A stretch of 20,179 bases of DNA, taken from IMG/VR virus record IMGVR_UViG_3300042451_000626, positions 1 through 20,179 of that record. One strand, written 5' to 3'. This DNA comes from a virus. A program made the translations under genes and the position numbers. Below are positions 7,450-15,074 of the stretch, piece by piece. Positions within the stretch are counted from its first letter, which is position 1. Each line of letters begins with the position of its first letter. The notes below the pieces were generated by a model. The model ran no database searches, was not told the DNA's origin, and saw nothing but the letters and a program-made list of their open reading frames with translations.

Positions 7450-9219
7450 TTATCTATTACCAAATAACCAATTATATTTAATATAATCATCTTTAGATGG
7501 TCCTGAATCTCTTGACCATCTGTCATTTCTTACATTATTATTTGGGATAAGTGGGTCAAAATGTGTTTGTTGTCTTGCCGTGTTATCATTAACTACCGTC
7601 CAAGATTCTAACATTATTTTTGTTCTTTCAACAACCTTTTCTAATTTATTAAAAGATGACTCCCCAACATATATTGCCATAGAAATACCCATAATAAGGT
7701 CATCATGTTGACCTCTTTGGTGGTCAGGTCTACCATTAAGGTAAATAAAAGTGTTCATTTCGTTATATAACCTTACACTACGTATCTTAAACTTATGTCT
7801 CACATATTCTTCAAATGCCGCAATAATCTGCACACGTTTATTGTTAAAGTTTAATCCCGGTATTTTATCCGCCAATTTTGCATTGTATGACCATATACTT
7901 GTAGAATCAATTCCCTCAATGTATAAATTTTTATATCCAAGTTCTTGTAGTTTTCTAACTGTTGTAATACCCATACCACCAGTTATATCCACAACAATGA
8001 ATGCGTTATACATCATTCCCCATTTATATGCAATTTCAGCAAGAGCGTCAGGTGGAATTTTTCCAACATATTCAAATACTTGTTCTCTATCGTCAAAATC
8101 AATAATTTGTATGGAAGAAAAGTCTTCACTATCCCCACGAGAAACGTCAACACCCATAATATACTTATGTTCAGGTATAGGTTCTTTCCACATCCATAAT
8201 GAATTACCCATCAATTTACCTGTTGGGTCCATAAGGGTGTTATTTTTAATATATTCTAATTGTGTATTCTCAAATACGTTATCACCCGAACCTAAAAATT
8301 CACAATTTAACTCTTGGTTAATCTTTCTTTTATCGTATTTAAGTTTTTTAACCATTTTCTCATACCAAGTAGAACATGGTTTATATCCTTTCTTGAAATA
8401 TGAGTCTAATTCATCATAATCCCTTTTATATGGGTCAATGTGAGCAAAGGATATGTGTTTACTCTCATCCTGTTCTTCTTTATTAAGAAGATATTTAACT
8501 AAATCTTCAGTTGGAACTAAAAATAAATCTTTTGAATATCTTGGATCTCTATACCAAAACATCTCAGAGATTTTGAAGTTATTCATTCCCTTTAATGCTT
8601 GATCATATATATCATAATAAATCGGGTCATAACCATTTGGTGTTGAAACCACAATTACTTTACCCCCTGTGGATAAAGACGCCATACAAGCCGCCCAAAA
8701 ATCACCATCCGCTTCAATAAATGCGGCTTCATCAAATACAAGAATTGTGGGGGTAAAACCACGCAAGGCATCTTTTGATGTTGCTACCGCCTTTACCTCA
8801 GACCCATTTGTTAATTTATAGTGTTTTTGTGAATTTTTATCATTTGAGAATCCCGCACCAACCCAACTTGGCCATTGATCAACAAACGTACGTATTTTAT
8901 TTGCCATTTCCATTGATGTATCCAATTTGTTGGCAATAATAAGGATTTTTTCAGGTTGTGTTTTTTTAGCAAATACCAACCTTTTTGATATCCACGCACC
9001 TGTTACCGTAGACACACCCGCCTGACGATATTTTAACGCAATATTCTCTTCATATTCCTCATAGTCATTTAATAACGATATCTGATCGGGAAATAACTCC
9101 AATGGTACGTATTTTGAAACTGTATTATCGTATGTTTGTAGATATGTTTTTAATGCGTATGGAGTATCTTTCATACACTTCACATATTCCAACATTACCT
9201 GTTCTTTAGTTAAACCCAT
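7450..9219 (-). CDS. 17: Large terminase subunit, T4 gp17-like
   Basis: This is the packaging motor: an N-terminal ATPase and a C-terminal RNase H-fold nuclease. With the start at 9219 it has 589 residues (T4 gp17: 610). The P-loop is the terminase form, KYRQAGVST (63-71); Walker B with catalytic Glu is TILVFDEAAF (158-167), and the coupling motif is STPNG (192-196). Nuclease acidic residues are D358 (MGVDVSRGD), D411 (VVDITGG) and D506/D507 (HDDLIMG). An upstream in-frame ATG at 9243 is rejected because the TATTTATA motif (9232-9239) lies inside that extension, and 9219 gives the 12-13 base spacing seen at other genes. The gene stands alone after a terminator, so it probably has its own promoter. 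No small terminase (gp16) is seen in the window. Confidence 0.95.
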   Translation of the reverse strand: MGLTKEQVMLEYVKCMKDTPYALKTYLQTYDNTVSKYVPLELFPDQISLLNDYEEYEENIALKYRQAGVSTVTGAWISKRLVFAKKTQPEKILIIANKLDTSMEMANKIRTFVDQWPSWVGAGFSNDKNSQKHYKLTNGSEVKAVATSKDALRGFTPTILVFDEAAFIEADGDFWAACMASLSTGGKVIVVSTPNGYDPIYYDIYDQALKGMNNFKISEMFWYRDPRYSKDLFLVPTEDLVKYLLNKEEQDESKHISFAHIDPYKRDYDELDSYFKKGYKPCSTWYEKMVKKLKYDKRKINQELNCEFLGSGDNVFENTQLEYIKNNTLMDPTGKLMGNSLWMWKEPIPEHKYIMGVDVSRGDSEDFSSIQIIDFDDREQVFEYVGKIPPDALAEIAYKWGMMYNAFIVVDITGGMGITTVRKLQELGYKNLYIEGIDSTSIWSYNAKLADKIPGLNFNNKRVQIIAAFEEYVRHKFKIRSVRLYNEMNTFIYLNGRPDHQRGQHDDLIMGISMAIYVGESSFNKLEKVVERTKIMLESWTVVNDNTARQQTHFDPLIPNNNVRNDRWSRDSGPSKDDYIKYNWLFGNR

Positions 9220-9231
9220 AAGACATTTATA

Positions 9232-9239
9232 TATAAATA
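9232..9239 (-). promoter_or_regulatory. TATTTATA motif before the terminase gene
   Basis: Minus-strand TATTTATA lies two bases after a hairpin terminator and 12 bases before the chosen terminase ATG. Terminator then motif then gene is the arrangement expected of a promoter. Confidence 0.6.
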
Positions 9240-9241
9240 TC

Positions 9242-9275
9242 AAAACCCCCAGTTATTTTAATAAAAGGGGGTTTT
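9242..9275 (-). terminator. Terminator after the four-gene operon
   Basis: Minus strand: AAAACCCCC and GGGGGTTTT form a 9-bp stem with a 16-base loop, 18 bases after the stop of the 456-aa gene. The T-tract is short (four T inside the stem), so efficiency is uncertain. Confidence 0.65.
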
Positions 9276-9293
9276 AAGTATTTGTAGTTTAAT

Positions 9294-10664
9294 TTAGAAA
9301 CCTAATTTAGATAAGATATCATCATCTTCATCCTCATCTTCATAGTCTTCATCGTCCCCATCACCTTTATATTTTTTGTAATCTTCTTTCGCCTTAACTA
9401 ATAATTCATTGAATTTTCGTTTTGCTTTATCATTATCTCTTGGGTCTTCAGAAACAACATTAGCCATAATTTCTTTTAAGAATTCTTCAGCAGGAACTGC
9501 ATAAAGTAATCTTTCAAAGAATGGTAATAAATCTCTATTTTCAATATTTATCGTTAAATCGTCAGGTAAAAGGAATCTTAATTTTGTGATTAATTCTCCA
9601 CCTACTCTAAATTGCATTGGTTCATTTGAAAATACATCTGTTTGTCCCATCACATCTTGAGCCTTTCCTGGTTCCATACCTCTCCATTGTTCTCTTGTTG
9701 GTATTGCGGCAAAACCTTTAACTAACTCATGTAATAAAATAGGAAATATAACACCATTTGCAATAACTAAGTCTTTGTCTTCATCTTCACCATCTTCATC
9801 AACACCTGATGATCCAGCGGCACTACCACCCATAGCTTCAATTAAATCCTCATCGGTAAAATACATTAAGTCATTTGCCGACATAATTTTATTATAAAGT
9901 GGGTATAAACGAGGATCAATTTCATCTAATCTATCTTTAAATGCTTGGAAAGCAAATTGACCTTTTTTACCTTTACCTTGAATAATTGCGTTAATAACAT
10001 TTCTTTTTTCAACCTCAAGTTGGAATTCTTCTTGTGGAGTTAACTCATCAACATCAAACGAGAAATTTGAAGGAATTTCAAATTCAGGCTCCTCTTCCTT
10101 TTCCATTTGGAATTCGTTAGGGTTAATTCTTTTTTCGTTTAAAAATACCTCAACGTTAATAAATTCAAATTTATACTTTGTTCCAGCTCCGTTTGATGGT
10201 TCTTTTTCAATCAATCCCTCATCCATTGCATCTTCCAAAGTTTTACTATATGGTAACCAACCTTCTTCTTTAGCCGAAATTTCTAAGGCTAAATCTTTTA
10301 ATTCGTCTTTTTTAGGTGATTCAATTCCCATAACTTCTCTTACCGCATTCAATTGTTCAACTTGAATCCCGTGTTTAACTCTTGGATCAGTAATATTAAT
10401 ACCCTTATTTGGTCTACCTTGATCATCAACCATACCATAATAACGTTTAACGTAATCTACAATATCTTTAAATCGTTTTGATGTTATTTTTTCAACATCA
10501 GACGTACCACCTCTAAAGGCTTTATTTTTACCATATAAGTTTTTTTCAGGATTCTCAATATTACTTTGAGTTTTTGGATCCATTCTTTCAGGATAATCTC
10601 CATAATCAACAGGAGCTTCTTTAATAACCTTATTAATTAAATGTTGTATATATTTATCTTTCAT
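9294..10664 (-). CDS. Unknown 456-aa acidic protein, probable virion or assembly protein
   Basis: I do not recognise the family. The 456 residues form a globular N-terminal half with motifs such as YPERMDP and ITDPRVKHGIQVEQLNAV (about 92-109), a Glu-rich linker near 190-215, a second helical part with an acidic Gly/Ser loop (about 280-300: SAAGSSGVDEDGEDEDKD), a region VIFPILLHELVKGFAAIPT (about 308-326), and an acidic tail with YEDEDEDDD before the end. No signal peptide is visible, and the hydrophobic stretch is too short to call a membrane span. It is the last gene of an operon and its ATG is two bases after the previous stop. The neighbourhood (scaffold, portal, terminase) suggests a structural or assembly role; this is position-based only. 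Confidence 0.75.
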   Translation of the reverse strand: MKDKYIQHLINKVIKEAPVDYGDYPERMDPKTQSNIENPEKNLYGKNKAFRGGTSDVEKITSKRFKDIVDYVKRYYGMVDDQGRPNKGINITDPRVKHGIQVEQLNAVREVMGIESPKKDELKDLALEISAKEEGWLPYSKTLEDAMDEGLIEKEPSNGAGTKYKFEFINVEVFLNEKRINPNEFQMEKEEEPEFEIPSNFSFDVDELTPQEEFQLEVEKRNVINAIIQGKGKKGQFAFQAFKDRLDEIDPRLYPLYNKIMSANDLMYFTDEDLIEAMGGSAAGSSGVDEDGEDEDKDLVIANGVIFPILLHELVKGFAAIPTREQWRGMEPGKAQDVMGQTDVFSNEPMQFRVGGELITKLRFLLPDDLTINIENRDLLPFFERLLYAVPAEEFLKEIMANVVSEDPRDNDKAKRKFNELLVKAKEDYKKYKGDGDDEDYEDEDEDDDILSKLGF

Positions 10665-10666
10665 TA

Positions 10667-11548
10667 TTATTTAGTTAAAGCCTGTTTAATTAATCCAATA
10701 AAATCTTTTTTCATTTCATCCTTAGTTTTTATTTGTCCTCTTGGTTTTTCTTTTGTACCAGGGTTTGGATTCTTAAATGGATTGTCTCTTCTTTTTGGTG
10801 GAGTTTTAATTCCAGGATCTTTTACGGGAGCCTCTCTTTCTTTAGTATTCTCCTCCATTGTTCCCATAATTGGCATTCCCATTGTTGGTCTTTTCATACG
10901 TTTCATTTCAATTCCTGATTCTTTTGAAAACATAGTATTTTTTAATGGTTTTCTCAATATCATAGAATCTTGTGATTTTTCATTAATAGTACGAATTAAA
11001 TCACCTTTACTCATTCTAGGACTAATATTTTTTTCAATCAATCTAACAATACTTTCTTCTATAAATTTTTCATCAGATTCATTTTTTTCTTTTTTTTCAG
11101 GTGTTGTTTCATAGTCGGTTTTTTTAGAAGATTCTTTTGCCCATTTACACCATTTTTTTTCTGTTTTTGTTTTACCATTACCACATCTTGCGTAGAACAA
11201 TCTTTGTTGTGATTTGGATTCAAATTTTTCAAAAATACCCATACCATCTTCGGTAGCATCTGGGTCGTTAACAACATCTAATGTTGCGTCTTCACCAATT
11301 TCAGTCGCTTTAACCATTCCAGTTGGGTCAACTTTTATATTAACATTACCAATATCGGCTCCTGTTGTTTTTGCGGTTTCAGGAGAAATCTCATAAGTTG
11401 TTGCCACTTTTTTTGTGACTTGTTCTTTATTTTCCTCTTTAGAAATTTTCTCAGATAACACTCTTACCTGTGCCTCATTTAATCTTGCAACGGTGTCAAA
11501 TTTAAACCCGTGAGATAATAAGTTTAAAACGTGATCTTTAGTTTTCAT
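10667..11548 (-). CDS. Unknown 293-aa Lys-rich protein with a SKSQQRLF motif
   Basis: The start is placed at 11548 (MKTKDHVLNLLSHGF), whose ATG overlaps the stop of the preceding gene by 11 bases; an in-frame ATG at 11590 would extend into that gene by 53 bases and gives an unlikely N-terminus. The protein is basic and polar. A central segment SKSQQRLFYARC..KKWCKWAKE (about 110-139) carries the SK-x-QQR-F pattern found in many phage proteins of unknown function (DUF3008-like), here with two cysteines. A helical part IEESIVRLIEKNI follows near 160, and the C-terminal third is Pro/Lys-rich and probably unstructured, ending in a short helix. Function unknown; operon position suggests a virion-related role. 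Confidence 0.75.
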   Translation of the reverse strand: MKTKDHVLNLLSHGFKFDTVARLNEAQVRVLSEKISKEENKEQVTKKVATTYEISPETAKTTGADIGNVNIKVDPTGMVKATEIGEDATLDVVNDPDATEDGMGIFEKFESKSQQRLFYARCGNGKTKTEKKWCKWAKESSKKTDYETTPEKKEKNESDEKFIEESIVRLIEKNISPRMSKGDLIRTINEKSQDSMILRKPLKNTMFSKESGIEMKRMKRPTMGMPIMGTMEENTKEREAPVKDPGIKTPPKRRDNPFKNPNPGTKEKPRGQIKTKDEMKKDFIGLIKQALTK

Positions 11549-11945
11549 ATACCACTTTTTTTTCAAATTCAAGAACGATATCTCGTTCATATAGTTTATC
11601 TTTTACGTCTTGTTCTGAATCACCAAATTTAAATACTAATCTTTTGACGATTGAGAAATCAACATTGTTATTCTCTTTTTCCCACCCTAATGCTAATACA
11701 CCATCCATTGAGTCTATAACTGAAAAAACATCAGAGTCTTGTACTAACTCCAATGTTATCTCCCCGTTAGTCAAAATCCCAACTCGTTTAATATATTCAA
11801 CATCAGGAGGAAGTGGGTAACCATTTGCAGGTTTTGACTCCCAATTTTCACCCCAAACTTCTAATGTGTCTGAGAATATAAATTCATAAAGGTTGTCACC
11901 CTTATAATTAGGACCCATACCATTTATGTAAATTAATTTATTCAT
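11538..11945 (-). CDS. Unknown 135-aa protein, second gene of operon
   Basis: The 135 residues look like a compact alpha/beta protein: MNKLIYINGMGPNYKGDNLYEFIFSD.. with several aromatic residues, then YIKRVGILTNGEITLELVQDSD and a long acidic/basic helix at the end. I do not recognise a named family. Its ATG overlaps the stop of the 483-aa gene in an ATGA arrangement (11942-11945) and its own stop overlaps the next start by 11 bases, so translation of the three genes is probably coupled and their products made in related amounts. Tight coupling with large acidic Pro/Ala-rich and Lys-rich proteins hints at a shared structure, but no function can be assigned. Confidence 0.75.
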   Translation of the reverse strand: MNKLIYINGMGPNYKGDNLYEFIFSDTLEVWGENWESKPANGYPLPPDVEYIKRVGILTNGEITLELVQDSDVFSVIDSMDGVLALGWEKENNNVDFSIVKRLVFKFGDSEQDVKDKLYERDIVLEFEKKVVYEN

Positions 11946-13393
11946 ATAACTTGTCCGTTTGGTGTTATTCTAAATTCTTTAATTCCTTCTTTAAATACCA
12001 AATTTTTCTTAACGGTAGATCCAACTAAAATTGCTTTTGGATTTTCTTCCATAAACTTTAAAGAAGATCTTTCTTGTTTAATAGATTCTGATAATTTATA
12101 AACTTCTTTTTCGTTTAATTTTTTTAAAGTTTGTTTTTGTTTTTGTTCTTTTATTAATTTTTCATTTTTGTCAACCGAAAAATAGTTTGAAATAATTTTA
12201 TCTACTTTAGACTCAGTAAAAAGATCCTCAAATGTTTCTTCATCATCATATCTTCTAAATTTTTCTCTTGATCCGTGTCTTGGGTATTCATTTTCATACT
12301 CATTATATTCTTCATCATCAAATTCATTCATTAAATTATCTGACATTTTTGATGTGTATGCCGCTCCAAGATAATCATTAAATGCTCCTCCGAAGTTATC
12401 ATATTCTTCACCCATCTCAGTTTCAGGTTGTGGTTCAGTTACTTCACCTTCCATTCCTTCTCCTTCTGTGTCCATTTCTTCACCTTCCATTCCTTCTTCC
12501 TCACCATCAATTTCTTCTTCTTCACCTTCCAATCTTGAGATTATATCTTCAACATCATCTTCTTCCAATGTTGTTAAATCAAGTGCCGATAAAATTGAAT
12601 TGATTACGTATTTTGTATCATTTGAACTCATTTCTTCTTGACCAGTATAAGTTCTAATTTTTTGAGCTAATTTACCTGTAAGTTTTTGAATTATTTTAAA
12701 TGTAACTTCCTCTTCAGTTGCCGGTTCCTCTTCAGGTATTGGTACTTCATCAGTCATTGGTACTTCTTCAGGTGCAGGTGCCGCAGCAGGATCAGGGGCA
12801 GGTGCCGCAGCGGGATCAGGAGCAGGTGCAGGTTGTGGCGCTAATAAAGGATCTAATGCGGGGTCACCTTGTTCTTCCATTGGTTGTGGAGTTGGTGGTG
12901 CCGCAACAGGAGGTGCCGCAACAGGAGGTGCCGCAACAGGAGGTGCCGCAACAGGAGGTGCCGCAATTGTTGTTGTGGTAGTTGTTACAGGTTGTTTAGA
13001 TGTGGAAATTACGTATTTAGTGTCTTTTTTTTTTTCACCCTCTTGTTCAAAAAGAGAAGTACCACTTTCGTTACCGTGTAGTTGATTGAACTCCCTCGCC
13101 ATCAAGTTCATTTTCTTCAACGCTTGAGAATAAGAAGAATAATATCTTCTATTTTTCATAGGTGCAATATAATCAGAAACTGATTCAGATATCGTTTGTT
13201 TAATAATATACCCTTGTCTTTCTTTAATTATTTCATATGTGTTACCATCAGACAAAGACAACTTATATTCAGATGATTTGTCTTCATTTCTTGGTGTTGG
13301 TATATTTTCTTTGTATCTGGCAATTTCCATAATTCTACGGATCTTGTCCATACCGTCTAATTTCTCACTTCCAATAGGTTTTAATCCTCCCAT
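11942..13393 (-). CDS. Unknown 483-aa protein with Pro/Ala linker and acidic region
   Basis: Domain order: an N-terminal region (1-130) with KIRRIMEIARYKENIP and aromatic-rich SDGNTYEIIKERQGYIIKQ; a long low-complexity linker (about 136-210) with Thr run, APPVA repeats and AAPAPDP repeats; a helical block (228-290: VTFKIIQKLTGKL.., NDTKYVINSILSALDL..); an acidic Glu/Gly/Met region (about 286-335); then a charged C-terminal part. There is no membrane segment. The first gene of its operon, it follows a TATTTATA motif by 32 bases, a longer gap than at other genes. The architecture (folded ends joined by Pro/Ala and acidic linkers) resembles scaffold or inner-head proteins; function is not known to me. 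Stop codon is TGA. Confidence 0.75.
   Translation of the reverse strand: MGGLKPIGSEKLDGMDKIRRIMEIARYKENIPTPRNEDKSSEYKLSLSDGNTYEIIKERQGYIIKQTISESVSDYIAPMKNRRYYSSYSQALKKMNLMAREFNQLHGNESGTSLFEQEGEKKKDTKYVISTSKQPVTTTTTTIAAPPVAAPPVAAPPVAAPPVAAPPTPQPMEEQGDPALDPLLAPQPAPAPDPAAAPAPDPAAAPAPEEVPMTDEVPIPEEEPATEEEVTFKIIQKLTGKLAQKIRTYTGQEEMSSNDTKYVINSILSALDLTTLEEDDVEDIISRLEGEEEEIDGEEEGMEGEEMDTEGEGMEGEVTEPQPETEMGEEYDNFGGAFNDYLGAAYTSKMSDNLMNEFDDEEYNEYENEYPRHGSREKFRRYDDEETFEDLFTESKVDKIISNYFSVDKNEKLIKEQKQKQTLKKLNEKEVYKLSESIKQERSSLKFMEENPKAILVGSTVKKNLVFKEGIKEFRITPNGQVI
12897..12966 (-). repeat. 15-bp tandem repeat encoding the APPVA linker
   Basis: Four identical plus-strand units GGTGCCGCAACAGGA (12897-12956) plus a partial fifth encode the repeated five residues PPVAA on the minus strand. 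Identity at every base shows recent expansion, probably by replication slippage; copy number is likely variable between relatives. Confidence 0.9.
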
Positions 13394-13425
13394 ATCATAT
13401 TTGTTTTTAAAATATTATTTTTCTA

Positions 13426-13433
13426 TATAAATA
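13426..13433 (-). promoter_or_regulatory. TATTTATA motif before the four-gene operon
   Basis: Minus-strand TATTTATA, 32 bases before the ATG of the 483-aa gene; a one-mismatch copy (TATTTATC) lies just upstream at 13439-13446. No terminator hairpin is visible between this point and the nucleotidyltransferase stop at 13470. Confidence 0.5.
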
Positions 13434-13469
13434 TATCGATAAATAGGTTTATTTGTTGGTTTTATTTTA

Positions 13470-14207
13470 TTATTGTTTCATTGATAGTTTTTTATCAATA
13501 ATTTTAGTTGGTAGGTCGTATAATTTTTCAATATAACCATTTCTTCTAAGGAGTTTAAATACCAAATTTTCTAAAGACATTTCACCACCTTTTTCTAATC
13601 CACAATTTCTAAAATTTTTTAATTTTTCTTTATATTTTTTTACAATATTTTTTATTTCTTCAGGGTCTTCGTCTTCTATGTTGTCAACAACACCATCAAT
13701 AATTCTCATCCATTGTTTGGATCTTTCTTTAATTAATTCTTTGTCTATAGTTTCTTTATTAATTTTTTTAGGTTCATTAATCCACATATCATAAAGAATT
13801 GAATATACCCCACTACTAAATGCTTCTGTGTTTTCATCTTGAACAAAACACTCAACATCATACCCAAACATATTTATATTATGTTTTTGGTTAAAAATAA
13901 TTTTTTTCAAATCAAAAAATTCTAAATACAAATCTTTGGTGTTTTCAGAAAATTGATTAAAATTTACAACAATATGTAAATCTATATCTGAATATTTTGA
14001 CCAATTATAGTTAACAAGAGATCCAATCATAATTATGTCGGTGATAATAACATCAACACCTAATGAATCAATAAAAATATTTGAGGTTTCTAAAAGTTTT
14101 TTTCTAACTTCAGATTTTATAATATAAGATTTACCATCTTTTTCCCAAACTTTTGAGTTGAGGTTATCTTGTATTTTAAAACTGTTAATTAATTCTGCAT
14201 CCATCAT
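13470..14207 (-). CDS. Pol-beta-superfamily nucleotidyltransferase
   Basis: The motif IGSLVNYNWSKYSDIDLHIVV (62-81 region: GS at 62-63, D74 and D76) is the active-site signature of the nucleotidyltransferase fold, and the third acidic residue is probably E119 in YDVECFVQ. Such enzymes transfer nucleotides to RNA, antibiotics or proteins; the substrate here cannot be told from sequence. The product is 245 residues from ATG 14207, with a helical C-terminal half (about 140-245). An in-frame ATG at 14219 (MYLYMM..) is possible but lies upstream of or in the TATTTATA motif at 14209-14216. It could be a stand-alone host-modifying enzyme or the enzyme half of a toxin-antitoxin-like pair; no HEPN partner is adjacent. 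Stop is TGA. Confidence 0.8.
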   Translation of the reverse strand: MMDAELINSFKIQDNLNSKVWEKDGKSYIIKSEVRKKLLETSNIFIDSLGVDVIITDIIMIGSLVNYNWSKYSDIDLHIVVNFNQFSENTKDLYLEFFDLKKIIFNQKHNINMFGYDVECFVQDENTEAFSSGVYSILYDMWINEPKKINKETIDKELIKERSKQWMRIIDGVVDNIEDEDPEEIKNIVKKYKEKLKNFRNCGLEKGGEMSLENLVFKLLRRNGYIEKLYDLPTKIIDKKLSMKQ

Positions 14208-14208
14208 A

Positions 14209-14216
14209 TATAAATA
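14209..14216 (-). promoter_or_regulatory. TATTTATA motif at the nucleotidyltransferase start
   Basis: Minus-strand TATTTATA one base before ATG 14207. If this is a promoter the message would be leaderless, or would begin inside the gene; spacing is the same type as at 7442. Confidence 0.4.
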
Positions 14217-14231
14217 CAACGTTATTATAAA

Positions 14232-14477
14232 TTAACTTATCTTATTGTACTTGTATTTTTTTGCAATTTGTAAATTAAAGTAATTACCCTGAGATGGTGC
14301 GGATCTAAATTCCGTATATGATTGATGTGGTACATTATCATATTCATACTTAACCCCATTTTTAAATTCCACAATTAATTTTTTTGTTGCGGTATCATAT
14401 TCACTTCTTACAACATTAGACGATTGAACCTCGTTCAATATCTTTGTACCAATATATTCTTCTTTTAAGATTGCCAT
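14232..14477 (-). CDS. KTSC-domain protein
   Basis: The 81-residue protein matches the KTSC domain over about residues 18-76: SSNVVRSEYDTATKKLIVEF, then GVKYEYDNVPHQSYTEFRSA and SQGNYFNLQIAKKY. KTSC domains are small modules found alone in phages and bacteria, and fused to a few other proteins; the molecular role is not established. It follows a terminator (14511-14535) and a near-match of the promoter motif (AATTTATA, minus strand, 14503-14510), and lies 12 bases before the nucleotidyltransferase motif region. Whether it is transcribed with the nucleotidyltransferase gene is unclear. Confidence 0.85.
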   Translation of the reverse strand: MAILKEEYIGTKILNEVQSSNVVRSEYDTATKKLIVEFKNGVKYEYDNVPHQSYTEFRSAPSQGNYFNLQIAKKYKYNKIS

Positions 14478-14510
14478 AATATTTTTATTTTAAATATATT
14501 TCTATAAATT

Positions 14511-14535
14511 AAAAAATCCACCCTTTTGGGTGGAT
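14511..14535 (-). terminator. Rho-independent terminator after the UVR gene
   Basis: Minus strand: ATCCACCC, an AAAA loop, GGGTGGAT and a run of six T residues, starting six bases after the stop codon of the UVR-motif gene. Confidence 0.88.
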
Positions 14536-14540
14536 CTTAA

Positions 14541-14912
14541 TTATTTTAACTTGTTTATCTGATCACGATACTCAATGGACTTTTCAAATTCTTGATTCTT
14601 TATTGATTCGTCTAATTTAGATTGTAGTTCAAATATTTTTTCTTTATTCTCCTCCAATTTTTTTATCTTATCTCGTAACTCAACAGCTTCCTCAAAATTT
14701 TGATCTTCTATTGCCAAAATTAATTTATCTTTTAAATCAATCAAATCATCACCTTCAGTTTTACGAGTCATGTAGGTATAGGAAAAAGATCCATCTGAGG
14801 ATTTATAGGTTTTTTTAGTCCAATTCTTATCATCTAAAAATGATGAACTTAAACTCATTCGTTCTGAGAACATTTCATTAAAAATTTTATCAAAATTTCT
14901 AAAATTAAACAT
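14541..14912 (-). CDS. Protein with two UVR motifs, possible ClpC adaptor
   Basis: The 123 residues contain two tandem UVR motifs: LKDKLILAIEDQNFEEAVEL.. (about 60-87) and LQSKLDESIKNQEFEKSIEY.. (about 96-123). UVR motifs are helical hairpins known from UvrB/UvrC, from McsA, and from the middle region of ClpC, where they mediate protein contacts. The N-terminal 50 residues have no cysteines, so the zinc fingers of McsA are absent. The gene is divergent from a ClpC-type unfoldase that carries a matching UVR motif at its own residues 283-304, with two palindromic operator-like sites between them. I infer an adaptor or regulator of that ATPase. The FNEMF..W..KTYKSSDGSFSYTYMTR N-terminus also resembles small phage proteins of unknown role. 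Confidence 0.8.
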   Translation of the reverse strand: MFNFRNFDKIFNEMFSERMSLSSSFLDDKNWTKKTYKSSDGSFSYTYMTRKTEGDDLIDLKDKLILAIEDQNFEEAVELRDKIKKLEENKEKIFELQSKLDESIKNQEFEKSIEYRDQINKLK

Positions 14913-14934
14913 AGTATTATTTTTTATAGTTTAT

Positions 14935-14942
14935 TATTTATA
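14935..14942 (+). promoter_or_regulatory. TATTTATA motif in the UVR/clpC divergent region
   Basis: Plus-strand TATTTATA, 132 bases before the chosen ClpC start. On the other strand it reads TATAAATA, the T4 late form, 22 bases before the UVR ATG. Which gene it serves cannot be decided from sequence. Confidence 0.35.
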
Positions 14943-14978
14943 CTTTTTTTTACTAAATATGTGCCAAACCATAAAATA

Positions 14979-14991
14979 TGACAAAATGTCA
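14979..14991. promoter_or_regulatory. Operator-like palindrome, copy 1
   Basis: TGACA-AAA-TGTCA is a 5-bp dyad. An almost identical element begins 31 bases downstream (15010), about three helical turns away, so two dimers could bind on the same DNA face. Confidence 0.55.
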
Positions 14992-15009
14992 GTTAGTATT
15001 TTTTTACCA

Positions 15010-15022
15010 TGACAATTTGTCA
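15010..15022. promoter_or_regulatory. Operator-like palindrome, copy 2
   Basis: TGACAA-T-TTGTCA is a perfect 6-bp dyad sharing the TGACA/TGTCA half-sites of copy 1. It overlaps a TTTG (15016-15019) that could be a Bacteroidota -33 element, with TAAACTTG (15037-15044) one mismatch from the TAnnTTTG -7 box. Binding would then repress the ClpC gene. The promoter reading is weak. Confidence 0.55.
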
Positions 15023-15074
15023 AAAGGTATACTTTTTAAACTTGATTTACTATTTTTTAATAAAACAAAAAGAT

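Noticed and set aside
7751-8419. Long open frame on the plus strand antisense to terminase
   Set aside because: It mirrors a strongly conserved terminase reading frame and its product resembles no known protein.
9220-9243. In-frame ATG at 9243 extending the terminase by eight residues
   Set aside because: The extension contains the TATTTATA motif, and the start at 9219 gives the 12-13 base spacing seen at other genes.
10641-11114. 157-codon plus-strand frame with hydrophobic product
   Set aside because: It is antisense to two genes of the operon; the hydrophobic look comes from complementing Lys/Glu codons.
11549-11590. In-frame ATG at 11590 for the 293-aa gene
   Set aside because: It would overlap the previous gene by 53 bases; 11548 gives a tidy 11-base overlap at the stop codon.
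12897-12966. Short tandem units that could suggest a CRISPR-like or iteron array
   Set aside because: Units are contiguous with no spacers and lie in frame in a coding region, encoding a Pro/Ala linker.
15009-15074. In-frame ATG at 15009 extending ClpC by 22 residues
   Set aside because: The ATG is part of the operator-like palindrome, the added residues look unlike ClpC, and 15075 has the A-rich leader typical of this genome.
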